21,972 nt of DNA from a virus, in the IMG/VR virus record IMGVR_UViG_3300006737_000258, positions 1-21,972 of that record, one strand, 5' to 3'. Under the pieces are notes generated by a model, which saw only the letters and a list, made by a program, of their open reading frames with translations, searched no databases and was not told the DNA's origin. Position numbers and translations under genes: made by a program. Positions 15,501-21,972 of this stretch are shown here, piece by piece; position 1 is the stretch's first letter; each line of letters starts with the position of its first letter.

Positions 15501-17754
15501 TTGTTGTCAATATGATGGAGGTAACGCTGTTGTTAATGTTTTAACTGAAGGGGATAAATTTGTGGCACGTACAAAAAAAATACAGAATAGTTATAATAAT
15601 GTTTCAGGGCCAACTCCAGCATATGATGTTGGTGACCAAATGATAGGGTGGAATATTTGTAGAGGTATTTATCCTTTTTGGAAAGACGCAACCTATTGGG
15701 GTACTGGTTTTGCCGATTATATTCCTTCAGAAACTTATCCTACCGTTAAATTACCTACATTAACAAAACTTGCGGGAGTTATGGTAGGGGAGGACAATCC
15801 AGCATTTAATGTATCTATAATTAATGGTAGTGCTACCTATGATGTATTTAGATATGAGAATTACACAGCCGACCCAAACTTTAGTTATCTCTATGGAGAT
15901 TTAGGAGATGGGACAGGATCACCACTATTTACTGCAGAAACAGGGAGATACCAAGAGTTATTTGATTTAGGTCAAGGAAGTTATGGGTTAGCAGACGTAC
16001 CACCCTCAGGAAATTGGACAACACAATACGATAATGGATTATCCACTTGGAATACTACCATAACTGATACAAATGGAGACTCTATTTCACCAGAATACTT
16101 TTCTCATAATTTATTTGAATTTTATAAGTTCGATACCAGTCAGTGTAAAACATGTTTTAATCAAGGATCAACACTTTCTACAGGTGACTATTTGGCACCT
16201 AGACATGGATGGCCAGTTGATGTAAACTCAGACAATATCCCAACAGCAACCGATATAAACGGAAACGGAATACCACATTTTCAAACATTACCCTTACCAG
16301 GTAATCAAATTGCGAGATCAACAGGAACTGGTAGTGATTTAGAAGGTTACGCCGGGATAGTTTCAAATACAGTAGTTGGTTCTGAAACAGTAAATATTGC
16401 GGCACATAGAATACCTTCCGATCCTAATAACTGGAGAATGTTTTATGGTACATGTGTATCTACTTGGGCGTGTATGGTGGATGCAGAAAAAGGAATATGG
16501 CCTACAGGTAGTTCCTATCCGACTTGTGCAGACCCTTCTTGTACAAATGAGGCAGATTGTATAAGTCCATTGGGCTGTAATTCAACATGGGGACCATTAC
16601 CAACACAAACTTGGACAACTGACGAATTAATTAATAATTGTAAAGGTGGTACAAATTGTCAAAGACAATGTAGTTGTGTAAATCCGGCGGGTGGTTCACT
16701 TTTTGAAAATTATTATGGTACTTCTTCTTCGGCTATAGGAGGACCGATATTGCCTTTAGAACAACCTACACAATTTTTTCCTAACGTACCCCCTAATATG
16801 GTTAATAATTATGAATTTAGAGGAAGAGTTAATATTGAAATGGGTATTAATTACGATGGTTATGAAAAATATTATAATGCTGGTTCTTTAGACCAGGGAT
16901 GGGCAGTTGCGGGACCAAATACTGGGGGCCCACCCATCACATATAATAACCCTTGGATGGATTTAGGTTTTTCTTGTGCAGACCCCACATGTTTAACAGA
17001 GGCAGACTGTGTAGGGACTGGTGCTGGACAATGTAGTTCTACATGGTCAGCAACCTTACCAAGTACAACAACTTCAAGTATTTCACAAACTTTAGCAGCT
17101 TCTATGGCTGTTACAGATGGATATAAAAAATACACAAGACTTTACTCCGGATTTTGGATTGGTATTGTTTCTGAAAAATGTGGTGTGGCGGGTCCTGGAA
17201 GTGGAACTGAAAAATGTACCTATATTTATGACCCAGATGATGGTACTGAAGGCGGTGGTGCGGGAGCCCCAATATACCAATCAGATGGATGGGGAGGTGC
17301 ATTTACAAATGTTAAATGGAATCACGGATGTGGTGGATGGAAAATGGATGGAATTACTGAAGCAGTTAATAAAATGGCATATTCACCTTGTAGAGACAAT
17401 AGTAATGGTTACGCTGATTGTAATGTTGGAGACCCAACAGCAACAAATTATGATGTTATCAATTACCAAAGTCCTACATATCTACCTAGTTGTGGTGAAA
17501 ATGGATCAACATCTTCCAAATCAGATTTCCAAAAAATATGGTCACAAAGTTTTAAGTCAGAATCCATTCCAATGCATGAAGGAGATAAGGCATTTATATT
17601 TATTCGTTCTGTAGGTGGGGCACTTAGACCGAATAACAGCGCAGTCGATGCTTATGGTTCACAAAATGTAACAATAAACGGTTCATCAGTTCAGGTAGAA
17701 ACTTACCTACCTACTTATTGGGGAGCGAGACTAATTAATAGTGAAGTAGCTTAA
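12568..17754 (+). CDS. giant multidomain structural protein with carbohydrate-binding-like domain and Cys repeats
   Basis: This 1728-residue protein is not recognised as a whole. From the N-terminus, two similar beta units begin at residues about 264 (KHNFEEGDYIFI) and 396 (PHNLKVNDFTLI), each ending in a 'G..V' strand. Next comes GLVDNWGLPITQLYVLLTKR (531-550), a form I associate with large phage tail proteins. A jelly-roll-like region at about 655-823 ends in YYDNLEI, the usual last strand of CBM4/9-type domains. A GC-x-D-x-x-A-x-NYN unit lies at 928-982, and two CADP-x-C-x-x-EADC repeats lie near 1320 and 1470. A second NYD-type unit is near 1618. It is probably a tail or baseplate-rim protein that contacts the cell surface, inferred from domains and position. 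It begins two bases after the previous stop. Alternative-frame ORFs near its 3' end are shadows. Confidence 0.83.
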   Translation: MGMDRKKIIRTEDRKADAIGIGYNVNVTTNNSNKPLPTGEVIKVVGAEEQFQKERKESTNYRLTATINTTMYYPQDYHWIGTWNSSYELQEDVDETFETDIFKDWNYLLPNILSPDSINPTEEDFRIDKIINWVGHVVYPYENDYLKLYELPSFSVNVDFLPSNEDGVLSIDTGITNILYNDILIYLDEYVTIWPGVNVGNTPIENYFDPSKPVIAPLMTDASTTLKISNKEIKGYTQDGVPFLFTVPVPTENGWKTALYVPFKHNFEEGDYIFIKPIASDEVGDEYSNCDPTLYGFKRVLETSWRALSEATSLNYIIIDHKTEYHWDWTTLVQGENTEGEDYPWTVTSSQGFIKRVINYSDSSTLPITIEDLNNGHFSPSVNDPLNAITVTLLVPHNLKVNDFTLITLSEDALGTDFNNDKKPTLFNLSGIYTVIDVLDNYSFDIRAKSQQDLIAFFNGAYTDSQLVASPTNYYIECYKLLSVPSEYYLRKGKIINSINNFDVSDLPMSNSIFMDKNYNAVIDEDINTKGLVDNWGLPITQLYVLLTKRAGQLPYDFTDVETFFSWKFNYRVLLSKTGDGLDVVSRRSNTDNRGGYVKDSGGGYMDEFDEYLGDWYYIDFSEFNNNLLLEKQVTTLSNRFNGAQRECGGLGDCNYEVYANDFDGIMYNAWSIYTSYNTSNLTVSQVAGKAKLVSTTSWVSPNAQANYGGNYIRTTFMVTPDLVGETLVLKVNYEQESSTGMIRIFNPGGNQMILGNGSYGKPVGNAANLTVPSTNSANDYTVSFIPTVVGNHTIALGLMNYVGGLVGYGDFIGYYDNLEIIKYYGTPQYAGWVYDPLTEYQLQVWSSYIETADPNVLGIPYWAKYIDGLYFWRDLLSVGYFEDVDQTIGVDYPFLNGSHYINKDKNLMVSLSPYKLNESGTSQIIFGCMDINATNYNTVATYACGNIVDQGGPCVVDALGILQTDTPGVGNYNANGCCCQYDGGNAVVNVLTEGDKFVARTKKIQNSYNNVSGPTPAYDVGDQMIGWNICRGIYPFWKDATYWGTGFADYIPSETYPTVKLPTLTKLAGVMVGEDNPAFNVSIINGSATYDVFRYENYTADPNFSYLYGDLGDGTGSPLFTAETGRYQELFDLGQGSYGLADVPPSGNWTTQYDNGLSTWNTTITDTNGDSISPEYFSHNLFEFYKFDTSQCKTCFNQGSTLSTGDYLAPRHGWPVDVNSDNIPTATDINGNGIPHFQTLPLPGNQIARSTGTGSDLEGYAGIVSNTVVGSETVNIAAHRIPSDPNNWRMFYGTCVSTWACMVDAEKGIWPTGSSYPTCADPSCTNEADCISPLGCNSTWGPLPTQTWTTDELINNCKGGTNCQRQCSCVNPAGGSLFENYYGTSSSAIGGPILPLEQPTQFFPNVPPNMVNNYEFRGRVNIEMGINYDGYEKYYNAGSLDQGWAVAGPNTGGPPITYNNPWMDLGFSCADPTCLTEADCVGTGAGQCSSTWSATLPSTTTSSISQTLAASMAVTDGYKKYTRLYSGFWIGIVSEKCGVAGPGSGTEKCTYIYDPDDGTEGGGAGAPIYQSDGWGGAFTNVKWNHGCGGWKMDGITEAVNKMAYSPCRDNSNGYADCNVGDPTATNYDVINYQSPTYLPSCGENGSTSSKSDFQKIWSQSFKSESIPMHEGDKAFIFIRSVGGALRPNNSAVDAYGSQNVTINGSSVQVETYLPTYWGARLINSEVA
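15349..15513 (+). repeat. GC-x-D-x-x-A-x-NYN Cys unit (copy 1, insertion-bearing)
   Basis: Residues 928-938 read GCMDINATNYN, then A-T about three residues later, ending in CCCQY at 978-982. This matches the short Cys unit GC-x-D-P-x-A-x-NYN-x-x-A-T-x-D-D-G-S-C frequent in secreted proteins of marine Bacteroidota, but with roughly 30 extra residues before the closing Cys-rich end. Confidence 0.65.
16525..16590 (+). repeat. CADP-x-C-x-x-EADC Cys repeat, copy 1
   Basis: Residues 1320-1341 of the 1728-residue protein read CADPSCTNEADC, a 5-residue spacer, then C-N-S-T-W. The second copy lies 150 residues downstream in the same protein with the same order of Cys, acidic residues and closing S-T-W. 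Confidence 0.75.
16975..17046 (+). repeat. CADP-x-C-x-x-EADC Cys repeat, copy 2
   Basis: Residues 1470-1493 read CADPTCLTEADC, a 7-residue spacer, then C-S-S-T-W. It matches copy 1 at every Cys and at CADP, EAD and STW. The DNA copies also share wording (TGTGCAGACCC at each start), consistent with a fairly recent duplication or exchange. Confidence 0.75.
17419..17493 (+). repeat. degenerate NYN-type Cys unit (copy 2)
   Basis: Residues 1618-1642 read C-N-V-GDPTATNYD, then about 13 residues to a closing S-C. The D-P-T-A-T-N-Y core and final S-C match the GC-x-D-P-x-A-x-NYN unit, but the first Cys is displaced by three residues. Confidence 0.55.
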
Positions 17755-17755
17755 T

Positions 17756-18607
17756 ATGGAAGAAAATAACAAATATTATTTCACACCTTCTCCAACACAA
17801 AGAGAGATTATAGTCCCAATTACAGAAGACATCTTTCCGGTTGATAATACAGAATTGGTGGATAAAAGAGCCGACCAAAAAGCACAATTAGCAATAAATA
17901 ATATAGATGATTGGGAAAAATCAAGATATAAATTAGCTTGTAACTCTACACAACAAAATGAAAATAGTTGTTTTGATATCTATTTACATTTTTTTAAGTT
18001 TTCACCACCAGCAGGACAAACAATAAATTGGGTTGATGCAGAAATGTTTACTGAACAAGATATATATCTAAAAACAAACAGATTTGTTGGTAGTTTTATA
18101 AGAATATCATACTATACTACACCACATAGAGAAACACAAAAACTAATAGGGTATAGTAGTTTACAACTAGAGGAAACACCAATATCAAAAATATCCATTT
18201 GTCCAAATCAACCAGGTAGTTTTTTATATCATTGGAAATCAAAGAAAAAATTAAATATTACAAATAATAAATTATATATGAAAGTTGAATTTTTTAATTC
18301 GGCTAATGGTAAAGTTTATGTTTTGGGTAGTGCATTACCTGTATGGTCATATGCCCCAGAATATTATATCGATTTTTGGAATGAAGAAATGGATTACACA
18401 GTAATTTCCTTAAATGACAATACAAGAACTTTTACACCACAACCTCAAACTTGGGATTTTGAGGCAATGGATTGGTACATGGAGTTTTTGGCTGGAAATA
18501 ATCCAGTCGCAGAAAACTTTGTAAAGATTAGAAATTACGATGTGGGATGTGAGATGGATTTGTATTATAAAGAATTAATAACATGTCCAGCTCCGTTCTG
18601 TACTTAA
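17756..18607 (+). CDS. hypothetical structural protein (283 residues)
   Basis: I do not recognise this protein. The ATG is one base after the previous stop (TAA-T-ATG), with no Shine-Dalgarno. The first 60 residues are polar and charged. The middle (about 72-210) alternates hydrophobic and polar residues in strands (FDIYLHFFKFS, FVGSFIRISYY, NKLYMKVEFFNS, GKVYVLGSALPVW), which suggests a beta-sandwich or jelly roll. The last part is rich in Trp, Tyr and acidic residues (DFEAMDWYMEFLAG) and ends with two cysteines in CPAPFC. There is no signal peptide or membrane segment. Lying between two giant tail genes, it is most simply a baseplate or tail component, perhaps an adaptor between larger proteins, but this rests on position only. 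Confidence 0.78.
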   Translation: MEENNKYYFTPSPTQREIIVPITEDIFPVDNTELVDKRADQKAQLAINNIDDWEKSRYKLACNSTQQNENSCFDIYLHFFKFSPPAGQTINWVDAEMFTEQDIYLKTNRFVGSFIRISYYTTPHRETQKLIGYSSLQLEETPISKISICPNQPGSFLYHWKSKKKLNITNNKLYMKVEFFNSANGKVYVLGSALPVWSYAPEYYIDFWNEEMDYTVISLNDNTRTFTPQPQTWDFEAMDWYMEFLAGNNPVAENFVKIRNYDVGCEMDLYYKELITCPAPFCT

Positions 18608-18620
18608 AAATAAAATAATT

Positions 18621-18881
18621 ATGGTAAACACAGGAACAACAAAAAATTATCAAGTACCACCTTTCCCAAGGTTACAAGCGGCGAGAGTTTTAGAAATAGA
18701 ACCACAACCTCAAGACGCTAAAATACCCGCTGATTATTTTAGTGAGGGTGTAAGAATGAGTATAGAAAGAACAAGAAGGATAAGACCTAAATATTTAGGT
18801 AAAAATGAATTTGTAAAACAATATACAGGTGGTGTTATAAACGAATTACCAGATACACCAATAATTAGTGGAAGAACATAA
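18621..18881 (+). CDS. hypothetical small protein (86 residues)
   Basis: This small protein is not recognised. It starts 13 bases after the previous stop at an ATG with an A-rich leader, and its stop is two bases before the next ATG. It has a Pro-rich N-terminal half (VPPFPRLQ, EIEPQPQDAKIP) and an Arg/Lys-rich middle (SIERTRRIRPKYLGK), followed by a short C-terminal tail. There is no Cys, membrane segment or signal peptide. Low complexity and small size suggest a largely extended protein. In this context it could be a linker or a chaperone for a neighbouring giant protein, or a minor baseplate part, but nothing in the sequence decides. Its spacing and coding bias match its neighbours, so it is probably real. 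Confidence 0.7.
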   Translation: MVNTGTTKNYQVPPFPRLQAARVLEIEPQPQDAKIPADYFSEGVRMSIERTRRIRPKYLGKNEFVKQYTGGVINELPDTPIISGRT

Positions 18882-18883
18882 AA

Positions 18884-21800
18884 ATGGAAAAGATAATTAG
18901 AAAAATATCAAGAGAAAATTTATTAGGTGATAAACTTAATTTAACACCTCCTGCGTTAAATCCTGAACCATTATTTCTTAATAATATTAATCCGTATCAG
19001 TGCACAGATCCAGATATGTCTTTTGAAGATTGTGAAACTACAATACTCGATCCACTCTTTATTATGGATGGTATCGATGGAATGATAGCCCAAGAGTATA
19101 CCAATTTTATTTCTAAAGTATTCATAGATAACTTCCAACTAGGGACTTTTAATTGGGAACATTTTAGTAGTGAGTTTACTACAGGGATGTATTGGGATAC
19201 TACACCACCTTGGGTAGAAAGTGCTGGTGACTATAGTATGAGAATACAACTTACAGACGCTTTCCAACCAACAGGATTTGTTTATGTGGGAACAAAAGGA
19301 AAAACAGTACTTGAGGCAGGTGCTAATTATAGAGTTTCTTTTACTCTTAGTACCGATGTACAATACATTAAAGACCAAATAACAGCAAGTATAAGTTCTA
19401 CTTCAGTAATGTTATGGATAGAGAATCCAGAGTCTAATCTATTCTCTCTCTTGACCTGGTCAACTTTAGAAACTCCAGTATTTCCAGAACGTGATATATT
19501 AACCACAACTTTTACAGCCCCTGATGGGGGTGCTTACGACTTTACCTTTTGGTTATACACAGGATGGTCAGTTTTAGGTTCTCAGGCACAAACTGGAGAT
19601 TTTTGGTTATTTGATGATATTACCATATCTCTAGAAGATACCCAGTCTACTGAAAATAGTTTTACTAGTGTAAAAAGAGATGTCTTCGGCTTTTTTAAGT
19701 CATTCAATATTGAAGCAACCGAATATAATTTAAGATTATATGAAAATAATATAAATAATTACCTTTTTATTGAACCTTTAGATGTTGATGAATTGGCTCT
19801 TGGTGCATACGGCAATCAACAAATAGATGAAGATACAGGATTACAAACAGGTGTCTATACTCTTTCATCTCCACCTGAAGGAGTGGTACCTTTTTACTAT
19901 CTAAGTTATAATTTATATGGTGCTTTGGTAACTAATGTACAGGGTACAACAACAACTAACGATGGGTTTTTATATTGCCAAGCTCCTGATTTAGGACCAT
20001 GGGATCCTAATGAAACATATTCACTAGGAGATGTAGTAGAGGATAGTGACGGTAAGATATGGTATTGTTCAGACATACCACAAAATAGTTGTGACCTTGA
20101 TCCTCTTGACCCATCTTGTAGTTTAGGACAATGTGGTTGGATATCATGTCTTAATATAGTTTCATATAAAACAAGAAATATAAACCTGACTTTTCCTTTA
20201 TACCAAGACATTAAAGATATGGGTATTTATACAGATTTAATTTATCCAGGAATTGCGGAAGAGTGTAGTGGGTCAACAGAAACTTTAACTAAAGATTATA
20301 AATGTCCAGTACCTTATTTTATTAGTGATGGAGGTGAAGTTATTTTTTATGACAATCAAACAACTAGTGAAGTAAGAGTAGAAAGAAAATGTTGTGAAGA
20401 TTATAGTGAATATGGGTTTGTGTGGTTTGAAGGTAAGTGCTATAAAGATTACGGATTACCAGGGGTCGGAGTAGGACTAGAACTATTCAATTTTACATAC
20501 CCAACTTTATTTATAGGAAGAGGTGATAACCAACAACTATTTGATGATGGACCCGTCCAAGTTATGGATGAAATCAGCTTAAATACTAGTAATTTAGGTA
20601 CTATACTTAATTACGTAGGGGGGAGAAACTTAATATACACTCCATTAGTTAGTGGACTAATCAATGGGGAAAAATATGTTATGAAGGCTAACCTAATAAT
20701 GGATTATTATGATAATTCTACTTTAGCTGTTATAAAGTTAAGTGCAACAGGACAACTAGACCCTAATTGGGGATATGTTTGGTATCAAAATTTTGATTTA
20801 GGTAGTTCAGATATTTTACCACCTGTTACAGAAGGTCCACCTTGTATTGGAGGTAATGTGACACAGACAGTGCAGTACCTTTCTGCAAACAATCCAAATG
20901 GAGTTTTATTTACAACCACAACCAACTGTAACTCCGCAAATATGTCTAAATATGTCCAATTAGACCAAGGAGTAGAATATAGAATTCGTTTTGGATATAT
21001 AGGATTAACTAACGGAAGTTCACCAGTCAGTGTCGCTAATCAATTAGGTAATAATGATATGTTTTTTGAAATAGAAGATATTGCTAATTCTACCTCTATG
21101 TTATTTGATACTTTTGGAGGTCCAGGATTTTATGATAAAGAGTATCTATTTACCCCAATAGCTAGTGGAACCTATGCACTACAAATCGGTGTAACCAACC
21201 CAATGCCACCAGGAAATGGTCCTTTCGGTGATTATGGTTTTGGTTTAGATTATTGGGCTTTAGACGAAAGACCATTTAGTTACACACAAGAAGAAAATGT
21301 AATTGTAGATGCGGTAAAAACATGGTCTAGTAATTCTGGAGACGTTGCAGACGGTACAACATCTATTCAGTTAGAAAGTATATTTACCCTAACCAACGCG
21401 TCTAATTTAAGTTTAAGATTAGTTTGTGATGTAAAAGAAGCTATAATAACAAATCCTTTATCTTTTGGTTTAACTATATCTGACATAAGTCTTAAAAAAT
21501 ATACAACACCTAATTTTTTAGGTTGTGAAAAAACTAACTTTCTTAATGAAGTTTCCAAAAACCTAGTTCTTACCGGTCAAACCATGTTTGACCCAGACGG
21601 TAATCCAAATACTCTTAATAGTTATTTGGCTGATATACAATTTGACCAAGGTCAAGAAATCATAACTACTTCAGTTCCGTATGTTACAACAGTTAGTAAT
21701 ACAGATACTAGAATTTTTCCAGCCGCTGGTGCAGAAACTAGTGCTTTATGTGAACCTTCACAACTTGTAGTAGGGTGGCATTGTGTTCCCGAATATCCTT

Positions 21801-21972
21801 ACCTAACTGGAGGAGTGGTACAAGTAGGTAATCCAGTAGCGGCTTGTGTGGCTTCAACGGTTATAATACCAGGTGTTACAATGTATGCTTCGGCACAACA
21901 ATGTCTAAATAATAGTACTTGTAATTGGACCGCAGGGTGTACAGACTCAATAGCATATAATTATAATGAAGA
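18884..21972 (+). CDS. giant tail/adhesin-like protein with carbohydrate-binding-like domains (3' end outside window)
   Basis: An uninterrupted frame runs from ATG 18884 to the right edge, giving at least 1029 residues with no stop. It is not recognised as a whole. Residues about 80-250 form a jelly-roll-like region with WVESAGDYSMRI, YRVSFTLS and a closing FWLFDDITISL, the layout of CBM4/9-type galactose-binding folds. Residues 371-419 (PWDPNETYSLGDVV, then IWYC, ending C-G-W) resemble the small chitin-binding CBM5/12 fold. Two further beta regions (about 560-640 and 660-800) contain 'Y.M.A.L' and 'Y.IRFGYIGL' strands. The last residues carry a Cys unit, CNW-x3-GCTDSIAYNYN. A host-binding fibre or baseplate-rim protein is the likely role, inferred from domains and position. 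The start follows the 86-residue gene by two bases (TAA-AA-ATG). Confidence 0.84.
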   Translation, partial: MEKIIRKISRENLLGDKLNLTPPALNPEPLFLNNINPYQCTDPDMSFEDCETTILDPLFIMDGIDGMIAQEYTNFISKVFIDNFQLGTFNWEHFSSEFTTGMYWDTTPPWVESAGDYSMRIQLTDAFQPTGFVYVGTKGKTVLEAGANYRVSFTLSTDVQYIKDQITASISSTSVMLWIENPESNLFSLLTWSTLETPVFPERDILTTTFTAPDGGAYDFTFWLYTGWSVLGSQAQTGDFWLFDDITISLEDTQSTENSFTSVKRDVFGFFKSFNIEATEYNLRLYENNINNYLFIEPLDVDELALGAYGNQQIDEDTGLQTGVYTLSSPPEGVVPFYYLSYNLYGALVTNVQGTTTTNDGFLYCQAPDLGPWDPNETYSLGDVVEDSDGKIWYCSDIPQNSCDLDPLDPSCSLGQCGWISCLNIVSYKTRNINLTFPLYQDIKDMGIYTDLIYPGIAEECSGSTETLTKDYKCPVPYFISDGGEVIFYDNQTTSEVRVERKCCEDYSEYGFVWFEGKCYKDYGLPGVGVGLELFNFTYPTLFIGRGDNQQLFDDGPVQVMDEISLNTSNLGTILNYVGGRNLIYTPLVSGLINGEKYVMKANLIMDYYDNSTLAVIKLSATGQLDPNWGYVWYQNFDLGSSDILPPVTEGPPCIGGNVTQTVQYLSANNPNGVLFTTTTNCNSANMSKYVQLDQGVEYRIRFGYIGLTNGSSPVSVANQLGNNDMFFEIEDIANSTSMLFDTFGGPGFYDKEYLFTPIASGTYALQIGVTNPMPPGNGPFGDYGFGLDYWALDERPFSYTQEENVIVDAVKTWSSNSGDVADGTTSIQLESIFTLTNASNLSLRLVCDVKEAIITNPLSFGLTISDISLKKYTTPNFLGCEKTNFLNEVSKNLVLTGQTMFDPDGNPNTLNSYLADIQFDQGQEIITTSVPYVTTVSNTDTRIFPAAGAETSALCEPSQLVVGWHCVPEYPYLTGGVVQVGNPVAACVASTVIIPGVTMYASAQQCLNNSTCNWTAGCTDSIAYNYNE
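19994..20149 (+). other. possible CBM5/12-like (chitin-binding) domain
   Basis: Residues 371-422 of the last gene have W-x5-Y-x2-GD-V-V (W373, Y379, GDVV), then an aromatic IWYC strand and a final CGW about 35 residues on. CBM5/12 modules have the order W...Y..GD.V...G..Y.C....P...W. This copy has four extra cysteines (CDLDPLDPSC and CGWISC) in the last loop, so it may be a variant or only similar by chance. Confidence 0.45.
21902..21972 (+). repeat. GC-x-D-x-x-A-x-NYN Cys unit at the right edge (partial)
   Basis: The final codons read C-L-N-N-S-T-C-N-W-T-A, then GCTDSIAYNYNE. This is the same unit as in the 1728-residue protein and closer to the canonical form (GCTD, A, NYN). Its closing D-G-S-C half would lie beyond the window. 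Confidence 0.7.

Noticed and set aside
17117-17614. 165-codon + strand ORF in another frame within the 1728-residue gene
   Set aside because: Fully nested, low-complexity translation without a recognisable motif; the long frame around it carries clear Cys repeats and domain-like strands.
1-21972. CRISPR array, insertion sequence, integrase or attachment site
   Set aside because: No regularly spaced direct repeats, transposase or integrase motifs or terminal inverted repeats were seen; the gene content is a continuous phage replication and baseplate block.

Overview
The window looks like part of the genome of a large, lytic, contractile-tailed (T4-like) bacteriophage. All 14 genes lie on the + strand and are tightly packed. 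The DNA is clearly AT-rich, there are no RNA genes, and the longest non-coding gap is about 56 bases. The host is probably a member of the Bacteroidota. This is inferred from three things: most genes lack a Shine-Dalgarno sequence and have A-rich bases before the ATG; one small gene carries the Cys-rich signature I associate with DUF5522, common in that phylum; and the giant structural proteins carry the GC-x-D-x-x-A-x-NYN repeat typical of secreted Bacteroidota proteins.

Left part (1-5834), DNA replication, recombination and nucleotide supply: the C-terminal part of a RecA/UvsX-type recombinase, a 5'-3' exonuclease of the FEN/RNase H type, an unrecognised 155-residue protein that appears to be an internal duplication, a DnaB/gp41-type replicative helicase, a monomeric B12-dependent (class II) ribonucleotide reductase with all five expected cysteines, and two overlapping small Cys-motif proteins (a zinc ribbon and a DUF5522-like protein). 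Recombinase, nuclease and helicase would act at the fork, while the reductase supplies deoxynucleotides.

Right part (5884-21972), baseplate and tail: gp25-like and gp6-like (baseplate J) wedge proteins, followed by an unusual run of giant beta-rich, Cys-containing proteins (1474, 1728 and more than 1029 residues). Between the last two sit a 283-residue and an 86-residue protein, both unrecognised. The giant proteins occupy the place where T4 has genes 7-12. They carry a carboxypeptidase-regulatory-like domain, jelly-roll domains resembling carbohydrate-binding modules, a possible CBM5/12-like domain and short Cys repeats, so a role in baseplate periphery or host-surface recognition is likely but inferred. 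The last gene runs off the right edge and the first off the left.

The only three gaps longer than 40 bases (before the helicase, the gp25 gene and the first giant gene) each contain ATATTTAT followed 2-3 bases later by ATAAA, a probable phage promoter element. This suggests three transcription units inside the window plus one entering from the left.
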